NCBI RefSeq assembly: GCF_024606225.1
Contig: NZ_JAGRPU010000008.1
Span: 62,001 to 126,000, forward strand
Direction: 5' to 3'
Length of the DNA stretch: 64,000 bases
DNA from: Endozoicomonas sp. ISHI1
GTDB taxonomy: Bacteria > Pseudomonadota > Gammaproteobacteria > Pseudomonadales > Endozoicomonadaceae
Part shown: in pieces, positions 37,901 through 47,087 of the stretch
Layout of the letters: every line of letters starts with the position of its first letter
Numbering within the stretch: the stretch's first letter is position 1
Notes under the pieces: model-generated
Told to the model about the DNA's origin: nothing
Database searches by the model: none
What the model saw: the letters and a program-made list of their open reading frames with translations, nothing else
Translations under genes and position numbers: made by a program

Positions 37901-39727
37901 GGTATCACCATCTCCGCCAAAGGTTTCATCGGCCCAGCCTAAGCGCAAGGTAATGCTGTCAAGCAGGCCTGAACTGTCCAGGGTAAAGCTCTCTACCGTC
38001 TGGTCCAGATGACGGCAGGGGCGATAGAGTGTTTCGTCAAAACCATCTGCATAGTCAATGGTCTGGCAGATTGGGGTCAGTGACACAGTTTTGCGGTTGC
38101 CGAGGCCGTCAGGAACACCAAAGGTCAGTGTCGGAACTGTCTGAGCCAGTTCAACAGTATAAGTGGTAACCGTCTGGTTGCCCGCCAGGTTTGATCTCAG
38201 GTCGTGGGTTCGCGCGTAGTGTGCCAGACCGGCCATATAATAGCTGCCTTCATAGTGCGGAACTTCAGGACAAATACCCCGGGCATCAGACAGGCCATTC
38301 AGGTTTTTGGGTTCGCACTGTCGGATGCCACTGCTGCCGTTACTGCCGATGATGAAGGAGCCGGGAAACGAAAGACCAGGTTCAAGGTTACCGACATCAT
38401 TGGTTAACCGGTCTAGTTGTGGGATCCCGGACGAGAGTATATCGCTAATATTGCTGTAGTCATCGCTATCGTAGGAGTTCTGTCCTGTCGATAACACAAT
38501 AATGGCGCAGTTGGCACAGCGGCTATCAACCGTAAATGGATCCTGCCAACCGGGTTTTGGTAATCCCAGGTCCGAACTCACACTGTAATCGGTAGAAGGT
38601 CCGGATTCCCCTGCAAAGTAGCGGAGCGCTTCCAGGTAGATTTCTGACATGGGATTGCCCCAGTCTTTACAATTCACCGGGCTGCCAGAGCTGCAATTAT
38701 ATTTCTGGTCGGTGTAACTGTATTCCGAAATTCTGAAACGGTTGACGGTAGCCACCATGCCAGAATTGTTTATAAACTGCCCTGTGCTCTGATTGACTTC
38801 ATCGCTGGCGAAAGAAATATTCTTGCGTATGACTCCGCCCTGAGTATTGCCGTCATAGCTGCCGGTAATGAGTCCAAACTTTACCTGGTCCTGATAGGTT
38901 TGAATCAGTCCCACCGGTTTTTTTGAGCTGCCATAGGTCTGGCAGCCACTATCGGTTGAGCCACTGTGACAGACATCGACCCTGACGTTGTAATCGGCAT
39001 CCGATGAGCCCTGACAGCGAACCCGGTTTAAACCCGCCCAGTTTGGGTCATTGCTGCTTCTGACTCTCAACAGGGGAGCACCGTTCTGACTCTGGTTCAG
39101 ATTACAGAGAGTAATGCTGGAAGTGTAAGGCGTGAAGTCATTGACATCCCCTCCCGTATAGATCTTGCTGAATGCATGGAAGTCGTAGGGGATTTCTGCC
39201 CTTTCCAGGGTAGTCAAGCCAGTGGTATCGGTCACTCTCATTCCGCCGTAGAGCACCTTACGGATCAGGTCGATCCGGGACATTGTCACCCAGTTTAAAA
39301 AGTTACCACTCCAGGGTGCGCCTGACGTGGTGCAGCTATGGCCATTGGCTCCTGTTGCTCTTACAGAAGGTTGAAAACGACTGCTGCTGTAGGTGTAGCA
39401 CCAGTCTGATTCAAAATATCCATAGTAATCAATGGTGTCTTTGTAGGTGGTATCTATTAAGCCATCACCGTCTACATCCGTGTAGTCGCTGTAGGCTTTT
39501 TTGAAAAGTTCGTGATCAAAGGAGAGCGCAAAGAGCACCAGAGGGGGGGAGCTGGTGGTTCCCTGACTGGGAGTTGCAGCATAGTCCGAGGAGGCTGCAA
39601 TGGCCTGTTGCGAGCTCAATGCTTGTAGCAAGCATGTCAGTAAACAGATTGTTAGCCAAAGCCTGTGTGAGAACTGTTTTCTGGCTGAAAAAAATGCAGA
39701 CAGGCTGATCCCTTTTGACACGAACAC
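34946..39727 (-). CDS. pilY1: PilY1-like type IV pilus tip protein (cluster D)
   Basis: A 1593-residue secreted PilY1 homologue with a GTG start and aagga ribosome site; signal peptide ends near QQAIA. It has the same layout as cluster B PilY1: LFALSFDHELFKKAYSDY with no vWA metal site, EF-hand-like DVDGDGLID, a mid-protein loop DLDNDGTPNHDANGDN, propeller motif YVGANDGMIHAFNAG and the loop DWDQDYYDD. Clusters B and D therefore share a PilY1 subtype distinct from A and C. Confidence 0.89.
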   Translation of the reverse strand: MFVSKGISLSAFFSARKQFSHRLWLTICLLTCLLQALSSQQAIAASSDYAATPSQGTTSSPPLVLFALSFDHELFKKAYSDYTDVDGDGLIDTTYKDTIDYYGYFESDWCYTYSSSRFQPSVRATGANGHSCTTSGAPWSGNFLNWVTMSRIDLIRKVLYGGMRVTDTTGLTTLERAEIPYDFHAFSKIYTGGDVNDFTPYTSSITLCNLNQSQNGAPLLRVRSSNDPNWAGLNRVRCQGSSDADYNVRVDVCHSGSTDSGCQTYGSSKKPVGLIQTYQDQVKFGLITGSYDGNTQGGVIRKNISFASDEVNQSTGQFINNSGMVATVNRFRISEYSYTDQKYNCSSGSPVNCKDWGNPMSEIYLEALRYFAGESGPSTDYSVSSDLGLPKPGWQDPFTVDSRCANCAIIVLSTGQNSYDSDDYSNISDILSSGIPQLDRLTNDVGNLEPGLSFPGSFIIGSNGSSGIRQCEPKNLNGLSDARGICPEVPHYEGSYYMAGLAHYARTHDLRSNLAGNQTVTTYTVELAQTVPTLTFGVPDGLGNRKTVSLTPICQTIDYADGFDETLYRPCRHLDQTVESFTLDSSGLLDSITLRLGWADETFGGDGDTDSEASYTITTSTNNLSVRLFDPSFNGSNSFRYGYSISGVQNYSGMVLDAEYNSDYINNTPKLNQSYDDGDSESALLMRTCRESDRIATGGNGPSCLSNTGTELTPTDVTKNFTPNATVSNRLPKPLFMAAKYGGFNDLDNDGTPNHDANGDNIPDADDKEWDNRNNLTGSLDPDGIPDNYFVVSNPARLGQQLGKILEDIASRISSGASAALVANSASGVSSAIQGLFLPEVTVNNIDISWVGLVHSLFVDAKGHFREDTNGNRTLDDYATDRIVTLSFDPISNSTVIQRYTSSDNGVTLTADGGRVDLTDLKPVWDARKRLMEVSNVTSQRNYTALTNTGRHILTWLDANNNGNVDSGEEQPFVSATFTGNNSGYLGVNASESDKLVKYIRGEDQPGYRSRSVDIDNDGDMEVWRLGDIIHSNPVVVSKPEGYYSDSKPFNSNDSTFIEFQKQYENRRQVVYVGANDGMIHAFNAGFWNNTNQQFDLSHSSDTYQHPLGGELWAYAPMNLLPHLRWLTEQDYPHVYYMDGEPLIFDANIFPADAEHPKGWGTVLLMGMRLGGGPIDVTVNSAARTMRSAYVMLDITDPTKPPKLMAEITHPELGFTTGRPVVIQRRKPDASGDYNFPTENNWYLAFGSGPTGTGLSGIRQALDDATSDQNMKVFVYDLKSKSFLSTFDPMDSGIAQAYAGHMTTVDWDQDYYDDAIYFGSVETAGNLSGELLRINLEDPLAANWTLGTLTRPQRPVTARPTAVTNSDNERWVFVGTGRELTRQDSLNTRQEFFFGVKEPRLSGVFSYGTVPFSNLIDTTDIKVEADGDLASGFTVSAGKTVSNFESLRNALTTEAGWKNRLIYDGKDPAGKSISSPANAFALLLFSEYQPPADQCLVDGTSYLNALHYQTGTAIPASLQKVLTPNGFTDNTISERKISLGAGLAPAPVIHQGSDGKTSIIIQGGAGNISSTDLEYTLTDDGRQSWRQIFNIPK

Positions 39728-39755
39728 TGTGAAAATCCTTTTATGCGAAGTTAAC

Positions 39756-40316
39756 TCACCGTTTGTAGGTAGACTGTAACATGACCTGACTATTGAGGTT
39801 ATCGACTGAAGCGAGCACGGTTACACGATAAAGCTTTGACCAGTCAGAAGGGTTGGCAGGATTGGGGCTGACCCCAAACAGGGTTCTTGGAACATAGCAG
39901 AGAAATTCTAAAATATAGCGGGCAGAGCTTCCTGAAGGCATGGTGGTGGCGGCAATGGTTTTGCCGGGGTCTTTCCAGAGCGCGGCGCTCTCCCAGGGAC
40001 GGGCATGTCCGGCCCGACAGCTGATAATACTGTTGCGGTCAGAGCCACTGAAGCAGAGGCCGTTACTGCAATCACCGGCGAATGTGTTGATGTCATTACA
40101 ACTGTTTTGATTTTTGATACAGCGTTCGGCCTCCAGCAGAACGGTTTCCGCAGCGACGAAAGCGGCCTGATGAGTCCGGTAGCTGGCTGACATTCTCTGC
40201 TCAAGGCTTGAGAATTGCACTGCTGTCAGGGTTGCCATCACCATCAGGGTAAGAAAGATCATGGTGTAGAGCAGAGCGCTCCCGTTTTCATCATGATGTC
40301 TTCTGATGCGGCTCAT
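39756..40316 (-). CDS. pilX: Minor pilin assembly protein PilX (cluster D)
   Basis: A 186-residue PilX-type protein: NGSALLYTMIFLTLMVMATLT, EQRMSASYRTHQAAFVAAETVLLEAE and the ending QVMLQSTYKR, closely parallel to cluster B PilX. It overlaps pilW by 4 bp and lies 28 bp before pilY1. Confidence 0.87.
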   Translation of the reverse strand: MSRIRRHHDENGSALLYTMIFLTLMVMATLTAVQFSSLEQRMSASYRTHQAAFVAAETVLLEAERCIKNQNSCNDINTFAGDCSNGLCFSGSDRNSIISCRAGHARPWESAALWKDPGKTIAATTMPSGSSARYILEFLCYVPRTLFGVSPNPANPSDWSKLYRVTVLASVDNLNSQVMLQSTYKR

Positions 40317-41368
40317 GATTCCCCTCTGTTTCTCAAGGCCATGGTCATGACGTATTCCTTTCGCAAAAAACGATCCGACTGAGCAACCTGTACACCATCA
40401 AAAAGATAGGTTCTTGGGGGCGCCGGTGAAGGTGCCGGAGCAGGGAGAATTTCTGTTTCACTGCGCGTCAGCAGATGAATGCGGATGGAGGTGGCCTGTA
40501 GCCAGTCAGCATGGCGAAAACTTCGATCACCGGCACTGATATAGCGGTTAGCAACCCCATCGTTATCGGTATCCAGACCATAATGAATTCGAATATCTTC
40601 AATACCATCCACGATGGCCAGCGCTGTGGGGTTGCCTGCTTCTTTTCTGAACAGGGTCGGCAGTCCGTTATCCGGTTTTACAAAATAACTCACAGATTCC
40701 AGCGGCTTCAGATAACCCGGGTTAAATGACAGAGCGCCGGTAGGGGTTGAACCATCATAACAACGAAAGCTGCCCTTGAGTTGATTGACACAATTGCTGA
40801 AATCGCCGCCACCGCTGGTGGTATGGGTGACTGTGCTGCCACTGATGGAACTCAGGGCTATCAGAGCTACCTGAGAACAGTCTTGACGGGTGATGGCAGC
40901 AGCATGGCCTACTGACAGGGTTGAGCCGATGTTGCGGTCCAGTGTCAGAGTCGATGTGGAGGTGTCATGGTGGGTTACGGAGAAAACAATGTCGGGATTA
41001 ACCTTAAAGATCAGCAGGCTTTCCGAGGTGGCCTGAGCGTCCATCTTTGACCGGGTGTCAGAAAGGTTCAATCCCTGAATAGGTTGTTCAGCGGTGAGCC
41101 ATTCATGGCTGGCACTATTTTGAAGCAGGGCATTTCCAATAGAAGTTTCTCTATTGCAGCCTGTGTATCCTGCTACACGGACGTCACTCGAAATGGAGCT
41201 TACGGCAATTCGTGCTGCTTCCTGCATCAGTCCCAGCTGAAAGTTCAATCGATTGGAATTATTGCTGCTCAGAAAGACCTGAGTGACTGAGGCAATGATC
41301 AAAATGCCCAATAACATGGCAATCATCAGTTCAATCAGGCTGAGTCCCTTCTGCTTGATGTGGTTCAT
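40313..41368 (-). CDS. pilW: Minor pilin PilW (cluster D)
   Basis: A 351-residue PilW-type protein: KQKG then LSLIELMIAMLLGILIIASV, EAARIAVSSISSDVRVAG, and the ending LRKEYVMTMALRNRG. A Pro-rich stretch lies near residue 315. It overlaps pilX by 4 bp and starts 3 bp after pilV. Confidence 0.88.
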   Translation of the reverse strand: MNHIKQKGLSLIELMIAMLLGILIIASVTQVFLSSNNSNRLNFQLGLMQEAARIAVSSISSDVRVAGYTGCNRETSIGNALLQNSASHEWLTAEQPIQGLNLSDTRSKMDAQATSESLLIFKVNPDIVFSVTHHDTSTSTLTLDRNIGSTLSVGHAAAITRQDCSQVALIALSSISGSTVTHTTSGGGDFSNCVNQLKGSFRCYDGSTPTGALSFNPGYLKPLESVSYFVKPDNGLPTLFRKEAGNPTALAIVDGIEDIRIHYGLDTDNDGVANRYISAGDRSFRHADWLQATSIRIHLLTRSETEILPAPAPSPAPPRTYLFDGVQVAQSDRFLRKEYVMTMALRNRGES

Positions 41369-41371
41369 GAT

Positions 41372-41842
41372 TTATAGAGTGCTCCTGAGAATCACCTGGC
41401 GGCGGGTCTGCTGTCCTTTGCTGTCATCAAAGAAGATCGTGATGGTGTAGTTCCGGCCCTCTGGTACATCGGTTTTGACAATTGAACCGTCTGAATCGGG
41501 GAGCTGGGCGTCCAGAATGAACTTCCATTGCGCAATGTCATAACGGGCTAACTCAGCGGGTGTGCAATCTGCGGTGTCGCAATCATTAGGATAAGCAGCG
41601 GGCGCATTGCCGACACTGGCCGAATAACCGGGCCCGTTAAGTGCGTAGACCGGGTTGGCTTTGATCCTGTCGAGCATGTCGTAGGCAAGGATGTTGGATA
41701 GGGAATTGAGATAGGCAATGTTGTTGTAACTGATGCTTCGGGTCTGTAAAGCGGCCATACCTAAGAGGCCAGAAGCCAGAATGACGACTGTGATCAGAAC
41801 TTCTACCAGGGTCATGCCTGCTTGGGAACGTCCTGAATTCAT
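41372..41842 (-). CDS. pilV: Minor pilin PilV (cluster D)
   Basis: 156 residues from the ATG at 41842, which overlaps the fimT stop as ATGA; a TTG two codons upstream is the alternative. SQAG is followed by MTLVEVLITVVILASGLLGM, then LSNILAYDMLDRIKANP, LARYDIAQWKF and the ending QVILRSTL, parallel to cluster B PilV. Confidence 0.87.
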   Translation of the reverse strand: MNSGRSQAGMTLVEVLITVVILASGLLGMAALQTRSISYNNIAYLNSLSNILAYDMLDRIKANPVYALNGPGYSASVGNAPAAYPNDCDTADCTPAELARYDIAQWKFILDAQLPDSDGSIVKTDVPEGRNYTITIFFDDSKGQQTRRQVILRSTL

Positions 41843-42405
41843 GGACAAACCACTGAGTTGGCGGAGCGTACTCTACCAGACAGGTTAATGGTAACACCTC
41901 TGGCGATCTTCGATGTTGTCAGACTGTCGCAAATAAGAAAGTTGCCTGAACTGGTGTTGTTGACGGTGCCATCTCCCTGAAACACGATTGGCGTGCTGTT
42001 ACTCCAGGTAATTGAGGCGATAGATTCTATTGTCTGTGAGCGTCTCAAGGTATCGACTCCTGCGTCAAATACGCCGTTACTGTTTTCATCGGTGAAAATG
42101 ACCCAGCCTTGACTCCAAAGGGTTGGATCTGCTGCGCAGGTAGTCCCGTCAGTGGATGCACAGGCGATGGTATTGCTGCCGGTTTTAACGGCTTCACTGC
42201 GGGCGTAGAGCAGGTTTGAAAGGAGGTTTTGCTGAATGTTTGAGAAACGAATGGTGTTCGAGACTTCCCTCAGTTGTGGCAGTCCCATGGCAACAATAAT
42301 CCCGGCGATCAACAGAGTGATCATCAGCTCAATTAATGAAAATCCTTTTTCTCCAGGCTCAGGGCTGTTTTTTGCCCCGGGCTCAAGGCTGTTTGAGTGC
42401 CCCAT
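41839..42405 (-). CDS. fimT: GspH/FimT-type minor pseudopilin, first gene of cluster D
   Basis: A 188-residue FimT/GspH-like protein. The leader is unusually long (~20 residues, rich in Pro, Glu and Gly) and ends GEKG, followed by FSLIELMITLLIAGIIVAMG (Glu5 kept). YARSEAVKTGSNTIACAS and WSQGWVIFTDENSNGVFD are family features. It heads cluster D and is divergent from the fimX-like gene 213 bp away. Confidence 0.86.
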   Translation of the reverse strand: MGHSNSLEPGAKNSPEPGEKGFSLIELMITLLIAGIIVAMGLPQLREVSNTIRFSNIQQNLLSNLLYARSEAVKTGSNTIACASTDGTTCAADPTLWSQGWVIFTDENSNGVFDAGVDTLRRSQTIESIASITWSNSTPIVFQGDGTVNNTSSGNFLICDSLTTSKIARGVTINLSGRVRSANSVVCP

Positions 42406-42618
42406 GAGATCTGACCGGTTTTTAGCGTTTATCTGATCAGTTTAGAAGTGGATTTTGATGATTCGGGTGAAGGGGTAGAGAACCTGCGGAATTATTATCA
42501 AAGCAGCCAATGAGATAAAAACAGGGATGGTTTTTTGACAGGGGGCTAATGATTTCGGCCGCATGGCAGTTATAAGAATGAGATAACCCTTAAACTCTCG
42601 TTGAATCAGGTCAATGTC

Positions 42619-44709
42619 ATGGAGCAGGAAAACAGGGATACCATCCGGCTGCTCATAGTGGATACTTCCTCTGAAGAAGCTGAGGCACTGCTTAATGTTT
42701 ATCGGGATGCCGGATACCCGACCCGTGCTCATCATGTCACTTCTATAAAGAGTCTGGAAGAAGCTCTGTCTGGTCATCAGAAATGGGATTTGATGATTAT
42801 CTCTTCAGCCGAGCTGCCAGAGGGATTAACGATCAGTTCAGTGCTTGATCGGGTTGACCAGCAGGGCAGGGACATTCCTTCGATAGTATTGTCAGAACAA
42901 CCGGAAGAAGAACAGTTGCAATGGCTCAAGCTGGGAGTAAGAAGTGTTATTGCTCAAGACAATGATGAACTGCTTCTGCTGACTTCTGATCGGGAAATTG
43001 CCGACCTTAACGCCCGCCGTCACCATCGACTGATGAGCGTTGCCCTGAATGAATCAGAGAAACAGAGACGTCACCTGTTGGACGATCAGGTGGATGCCAT
43101 CATCTATATCAGTGAAGGTCAGGTTAAATACTCAAACCCGGCATTCAATGAGCTGGTGGGTCTGGATGGCAATGCCAGTCTTCTCGGTAAACCCTTTACT
43201 GATCTGGTGGCGGGAAAAGATCGCAGGGAAGTGGGTGATTTCCTGAACAGTATCGAAGACAGTGGCCGGGCCCTGGCAGCGATTCAGTGTCCGTTGCTGG
43301 CAGTTCAGGATAATGAAGTGCCTGTCAGGGCTATAGTCAGTCCTACTTCCTTTGAGGGACGTTATACACTGAGTCTGCTGGTTAGGCTCCAGGAAACTGA
43401 AGAGGCCTCGGATGTTGAGCATAAAGACGTCGAAGTGGCCCGTCTTGATAGCGAAACCCATCTCTATGATAAAGAAGCTTTCAAAGAGCAGATGGATGTT
43501 GCCATGCAGAGAGTGGTTGCGGGTAAAGACCAGTTTGCCTTGCTTTGTATTACTCTCGATTCACTGCGTGCGCTTCATGCCAAAGGCGGTAAAAGAGTCA
43601 GCCAGCCCTATTATAAAGAAGTCAGTTCACGTCTTGGTTTGGAGTTAATAGAACATCAAGCTGCCAGTTGGAGCGGTGACTGTATCATGGCTTTGGTGAA
43701 AGCCAGTGATGAAAAGTCGGTGCGGGAATTGGCCGATCAAGTCATTAAAGCGGTTACACAAGAGACGGTCACACTGGGCAGCAATGAGCTTCCGGTCAGG
43801 CTGAGTCTGGGTAGTGTCATGCTGACCGATTCCAACAGTGATCCTGATACTCAGTTGGTCAGAGCTCGCCATGCTGCTATTCAGGCCCAAAAAGAAGGCG
43901 GCGGAAAACTTTGTTTCTATCAGAAACGTAAGGTTAATGCGGTCAGTTCGGTTGAGAAGCATCTGGCAGGAATGGTCAGCCAGGCTCTGAAAAATGACAA
44001 TTTTAAATTGAAATATCAACCAGTGGTCAGTTTGAAAGGTTCTTCTGAAAAGCACTTTGAAGTTCAGTTGCGTATGGTGGATACCAGAGGTCGTGAACAT
44101 GACTCAGTGACATTTAGAAATAAGCTGGACAAAAATGCTCTCTGGAGCAAAGTCGATCGCTGGCAGGTCATAGAAGCAGGAAAAGAGCTTCTGAGCAGAA
44201 CCCAGAATAAGGATAACATCCGACTCTTCATGCATCTTGGCGGCAATGCCATTCTGGAGAAAGAGTTTTTGCCCTGGTTGGGCGTTGCACTCAAGGCGGC
44301 AGCTATGCCTGCTTCGTCGGTGATTGTGGAAATCAGTGAACAGAATATTGTCCGCTTCAATAAACAGGCTCCGGACTTTTTCAAGGCGGTCAAGGCGCTG
44401 GGTTGCAGTACCGGAGTGAGTGAATTTGGCTGCAGTTTGAACCCTATGGAAACCATTGCGCCAATGGCGGTGGATTATGTCAAGGTTGATCCTTCTTTCA
44501 CTAAAGATCTAACCAGCGAAAATCAGGGTAAAGAACTCAAGAAAATGGTCCTCGCTTTATCGGAAAAGGGGCAGAAAGTGATCGTTCCTCAGGTTCAGAG
44601 TGCTGTTGAGATGGCCCCGCTGTGGCATACCGGTGTCGATTTCATCCAGGGCGACTTCCTTCAGGAGCCTGTGGAACATATGGACTTTGATTTTGAGGGG
44701 GACTTCTAG
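42619..44709 (+). CDS. fimX: FimX-like protein with REC, PAS, degenerate GGDEF and degenerate EAL domains
   Basis: About 696 residues from the ATG at 42619; a TTG at 42601 is the alternative. Layout: receiver-like (~9-125), PAS (~150-260, DAIIYISEGQVKYSNPAF), degenerate GGDEF (~270-425, with SGD where GGDEF would be) and degenerate EAL (~440-690, with FEVQLRM in place of the catalytic EAL and KVDPSF). Catalytic residues are missing, so the protein probably binds c-di-GMP rather than making or cleaving it, as in Pseudomonas FimX, which controls type IV pilus assembly and twitching. Its position beside pilus cluster D supports this. Confidence 0.78.
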   Translation: MEQENRDTIRLLIVDTSSEEAEALLNVYRDAGYPTRAHHVTSIKSLEEALSGHQKWDLMIISSAELPEGLTISSVLDRVDQQGRDIPSIVLSEQPEEEQLQWLKLGVRSVIAQDNDELLLLTSDREIADLNARRHHRLMSVALNESEKQRRHLLDDQVDAIIYISEGQVKYSNPAFNELVGLDGNASLLGKPFTDLVAGKDRREVGDFLNSIEDSGRALAAIQCPLLAVQDNEVPVRAIVSPTSFEGRYTLSLLVRLQETEEASDVEHKDVEVARLDSETHLYDKEAFKEQMDVAMQRVVAGKDQFALLCITLDSLRALHAKGGKRVSQPYYKEVSSRLGLELIEHQAASWSGDCIMALVKASDEKSVRELADQVIKAVTQETVTLGSNELPVRLSLGSVMLTDSNSDPDTQLVRARHAAIQAQKEGGGKLCFYQKRKVNAVSSVEKHLAGMVSQALKNDNFKLKYQPVVSLKGSSEKHFEVQLRMVDTRGREHDSVTFRNKLDKNALWSKVDRWQVIEAGKELLSRTQNKDNIRLFMHLGGNAILEKEFLPWLGVALKAAAMPASSVIVEISEQNIVRFNKQAPDFFKAVKALGCSTGVSEFGCSLNPMETIAPMAVDYVKVDPSFTKDLTSENQGKELKKMVLALSEKGQKVIVPQVQSAVEMAPLWHTGVDFIQGDFLQEPVEHMDFDFEGDF

Positions 44710-44820
44710 TGGCTGACGCAGCCTCCCCGTAATCAAGGAAGATTTTGAGTTTTACACTGACTGCAACATCGTTGAAAATAGCCGGCTCACAGATTGAAGA
44801 TTAAGAGATCAGGCTTTTTA

Positions 44821-46443
44821 ATGTCAGCAAAGCTCAATATCGTCATGGCCCAGCTTAACCTCAAAGTGGGTGATATAGACGGCAACACCCAGCGGGTGAT
44901 CGAATCGGCTGAAGAAGCGCGTGATCAGCATCAGGCCGATCTGGTGGTTTTTCCTGAACTGACACTCTGCGGGTATCCACCTGAAGATCTGTTACTCAGG
45001 CCCAGTATGGTGTTGAGAATTGAGCAGGCTATCAGCAAGCTCGGTGTGGTCAAAGGTATTGATCTGGTGATTGGATTACCTGCCATGGGAGCACATGGTC
45101 TGGAAAATCAGGCAGTGGTCCTTAGAGACGGTCAGGTGATGGCCCGATACGCAAAACAACATCTGCCTAACTACCAGGTATTCGATGAGAAGCGCTACTT
45201 CATGTCGGGACATGAACCCTGCGTCTATGAGTGTAAAGGGGTAAAACTGGCTCTGACTGTCTGTGAAGATCTCTGGTATCCCTCATCCGCTCAGCAGGCT
45301 GCAGATGCCGGGGCGGAGCTGGTTCTGAGCCTCAACGCTTCCCCCTTTCATAAAGATAAACACACTATCCGTTACCAGACCATCCGCAACCGTTGTCTAG
45401 AAACGGGTCTTCCCGTGCTTTATGTCAACCTCCTGGGTGGACAGGATGAGCTGGTGTTTGATGGTGGCTCTTTTGCCATGAACGGCAATGGACAGGTCGC
45501 TGTCAGGGCCGATTACTTTGCCGAAGGTCTCTACAAAACCTGTTTCGACATAGCAGACAAGACGTTTGATCAGGAAGACGTTGCCGAGCTGCCTGGCCTG
45601 CACGAACGAGTCTACAATGCTCTGGTCACGGGAGTTCGTGACTATGTGAATAAAAATGGCTTTAAAGGGGTTGTGTTAGGTTTATCCGGTGGGATTGATT
45701 CTGCCTTGACTCTGGCCATTGCCACCGACGCTTTGGGCGCCGAACGGGTTCAGGCGGTTATGATGCCTTTCCGCTATACCTCAAACATGAGTCTCGAAGA
45801 TGCCCGGGAAGAAGCCGAAATTCTGGGTGTCGATTATTCCGTCATGCCTATTGAGCCGATGTTTGATGCGTCTATGTCAATGCTGAGTTCTCAGTTTGAG
45901 AATACCCGAAAAGACACCACAGAAGAAAACCTCCAGTCCCGTTGCCGGGGCGTCATGCTGATGGCCATTTCCAACAAGAAAGGTTACATGGTCCTCACTA
46001 CCGGCAATAAGAGTGAAATGGCGGTAGGCTATGCCACGCTCTATGGCGATATGTGCGGTGGTTACAATGCTCTGAAAGATGTACCAAAAACGCTTGTCTT
46101 TGAGTTGTCCGAGTACCGTAACTCTCTGGGTTATGTTATTCCGCAACGGGTGATTGATCGTCCACCTTCTGCCGAACTCGCACCTGATCAGGTAGACGAA
46201 GACAGTCTGCCTCCCTACGACGAGCTGGATCGAATCATCGAAATGTATGTGGAAGAAGATAAAAGCGCTGAAGCCATTATCGATTCCGGCTTTGACCGGG
46301 ATACTGTCTATCGGGTGTTGCGTCTGATTGATGTTAATGAATTCAAACGTCGGCAGGCGGTGGTGGGGGTTCGTATTACGCCCCGCGGTTTTGGACGTGA
46401 CCGCCGTTACCCGATTACCAACGGCTGGCGTCCGGGTATTTGA
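44821..46443 (+). CDS. nadE: Glutamine-dependent NAD+ synthetase
   Basis: 540 residues from the ATG at 44821 (MSAKLNIVMAQLNLKVGDID); a TTG at 44794 is less likely. The N-terminal nitrilase-type glutaminase domain has Glu in VFPELTLCGYPPEDLL, Lys in AKQHLPNYQVFDE and the Cys nucleophile in LTVCEDLWYP. The C-terminal synthetase has the PP-loop LSGGIDSALT (~288) and TTGNKSEMAVGYATLYGD. It amidates NaAD to NAD+ using glutamine. It converges on coaE. Confidence 0.96.
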   Translation: MSAKLNIVMAQLNLKVGDIDGNTQRVIESAEEARDQHQADLVVFPELTLCGYPPEDLLLRPSMVLRIEQAISKLGVVKGIDLVIGLPAMGAHGLENQAVVLRDGQVMARYAKQHLPNYQVFDEKRYFMSGHEPCVYECKGVKLALTVCEDLWYPSSAQQAADAGAELVLSLNASPFHKDKHTIRYQTIRNRCLETGLPVLYVNLLGGQDELVFDGGSFAMNGNGQVAVRADYFAEGLYKTCFDIADKTFDQEDVAELPGLHERVYNALVTGVRDYVNKNGFKGVVLGLSGGIDSALTLAIATDALGAERVQAVMMPFRYTSNMSLEDAREEAEILGVDYSVMPIEPMFDASMSMLSSQFENTRKDTTEENLQSRCRGVMLMAISNKKGYMVLTTGNKSEMAVGYATLYGDMCGGYNALKDVPKTLVFELSEYRNSLGYVIPQRVIDRPPSAELAPDQVDEDSLPPYDELDRIIEMYVEEDKSAEAIIDSGFDRDTVYRVLRLIDVNEFKRRQAVVGVRITPRGFGRDRRYPITNGWRPGI

Positions 46444-46477
46444 TGGTCTGAACAAACCCGGACTACCCCGGTCGCGC

Positions 46478-47080
46478 TTATGCGTTTGCCAGAGCCATAT
46501 AGGTCTGGTGAACCTCATCCAGTTGTTTAAACAGCTGCTCCAGCGAGCCGCTGTTATCAACCACGTCGCTGGCTTTCTCCAACCTCTGTTTACGGGAAGC
46601 CTGTCTCGCCATAATAGCCCGGGTTTGTTCTTTGCTCATGCCGTCGCGGCTCATGGTTCTTGCCAACTGAGTGTCTTCAGGAACATCGACAACCAGGATA
46701 CGTTGGGTGAGCAAGTGTTGATCTGTTTCTACCAGAAGCGGCGAAACCATGATGGTGTAAGGAGACTCGGACGCTTCCAGTTCCTGAATAATCTGATGAC
46801 GAATCAAAGGGTGCAGCAACTGTTCCAGCCATAAACGTTCGCTGTCGTCATTAAAAATAATGTCCCTGAGCTTTCTTCGGTCCAGAGTGCCTTCGTCAGT
46901 AAGAATATCCTGACCATGTCTTTCTGCAATTTTCTGCAGAGCTGGCTGACCGGGTTCCACCACTTCTCTTGAAGCCTGGTCCGCATCCACTACGGTAATA
47001 CCGAGACTGGAAAAGTAGTCGGTAACGGCGGTTTTACCACTGCCGATGCCGCCCGTTACGCCAATAACCAACTTACTCAT
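46478..47080 (-). CDS. coaE: Dephospho-CoA kinase
   Basis: Last step of coenzyme A synthesis. 200 residues from the ATG at 47080 (MSKLVIGVTGGIGSGKTAVTD, P-loop at once); the upstream-extended frame from 47176 lies in pilD and is rejected. VVDADQASREVVEPGQPAL and HPLIRHQI are family features. It follows pilD by 7 bp, as in the common pilBCD-coaE operon. Confidence 0.95.
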   Translation of the reverse strand: MSKLVIGVTGGIGSGKTAVTDYFSSLGITVVDADQASREVVEPGQPALQKIAERHGQDILTDEGTLDRRKLRDIIFNDDSERLWLEQLLHPLIRHQIIQELEASESPYTIMVSPLLVETDQHLLTQRILVVDVPEDTQLARTMSRDGMSKEQTRAIMARQASRKQRLEKASDVVDNSGSLEQLFKQLDEVHQTYMALANA

Positions 47081-47087
47081 GTTCAGC

